64,000 nucleotides of DNA from Nocardioides silvaticus. Its GTDB lineage: Bacteria; Actinomycetota; Actinomycetes; Propionibacteriales; Nocardioidaceae. Of this stretch, positions 63,953-64,000 are shown piece after piece. Location of the stretch: NCBI RefSeq assembly GCF_003160695.1, contig NZ_QGDD01000002.1, positions 124,001 through 188,000 on the forward strand, written 5' to 3'. The notes beneath the pieces are model-generated. The model was not told the origin of the DNA and did not search any database. It saw only the letters and a list, made by a program, of their open reading frames with translations. The position numbers were made by a program, and so were the translations under genes. Each line of letters starts with the position of its first letter. Position 1 is the first letter of the stretch.

Positions 63953-64000
63953 GAGGGCAGGATTGCACGACGACCCGACCGGGAAGGACGCGACGGTGAC

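Overview
This 64 kb window is chromosomal DNA from a very GC-rich actinobacterium, with G or C at nearly every third codon position. It carries an actinobacterial division and cell-wall (dcw) cluster ending in divIVA/wag31, a PASTA-domain Ser/Thr kinase, a class II DAHP synthase, a HEPN protein of the SAV_6107 family, a DUF3040 protein and a lone hisA-type gene. The gene set and the style of the dispersed repeats suggest Nocardioidaceae (Nocardioides-like); that assignment is inference. No tRNA, rRNA, IS element, prophage or CRISPR array was recognised.

Layout. 1-5.8 kb: 3' end of pfkA, a secondary-metabolism-like amidohydrolase, an APC permease, aroG (class II DAHP synthase) and a threonine aldolase. 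5.8-6.75 kb: five and a half copies of a ~160-bp tandem repeat. 6.7-16.2 kb: zinc-ribbon membrane protein, a second (class I) DAHP synthase, a PknL-like kinase divergent from its Rv2175c-type DNA-binding partner, an RNase Sa-like ribonuclease with its barstar inhibitor, idsA-type prenyl synthase divergent from metF, a CrtI-like oxidoreductase and a YbaK-like deacylase. Gene order around aroG-pknL-Rv2175c-idsA2-metF resembles M. tuberculosis Rv2178c-Rv2172c. 16.3-19.9 kb: membrane protein, then a three-gene HEPN-methyltransferase-dinB unit preceded by a perfect actinobacterial LexA box, then a DUF3040 protein. 19.97-20.18 kb: mirror-image 32-bp repeats between convergent genes. 20.2-24.8 kb (minus): moxR-DUF58-transglutaminase operon.

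25-43.4 kb is the dcw cluster: mraZ (five 10-bp-spaced MraZ boxes in its promoter), a structured leader RNA, a 45-residue membrane protein, rsmH, ftsL, ftsI, murE, murF, mraY, murD, ftsW, murG, murC, ftsQ, ftsZ, pgeF, sepF, yggT, divIVA. Most genes overlap by 1-8 nt and are probably translationally coupled. Together they build lipid II (MurC-F, MraY, MurG), polymerise and cross-link it (FtsW, FtsI) and organise the septum and poles (FtsZ, SepF, FtsQ/L, DivIVA). The usual PLP-binding yggS/ylmE gene between pgeF and sepF is absent.

43.5-52.8 kb: a DksA/TraR zinc finger fused to 27 KKAAPA-type repeats, lspA-rluD-GNAT, dnaE1, a DUF2567-like membrane protein, and a minus-strand group (cysteine dioxygenase, rhodanese, LON-domain protein, YbaK). 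53-59.3 kb: hisD-hisC-hisB-hisH, interrupted by an opposite-strand secreted protein, then hisA/priA-hisF. 59.3-64 kb: a second APC permease, an SCO6745-family protein, an S66 peptidase, a DUF1801 protein and a TIGR03085 protein.

A recurring feature is a TAnnnT -10 hexamer placed 6-8 nt upstream of the start codon with little or no Shine-Dalgarno sequence (aroG, aroF, idsA, metF, YbaK-like, methyltransferase, ftsI, LON protein, hisD, hisA and others), which indicates extensive leaderless transcription.
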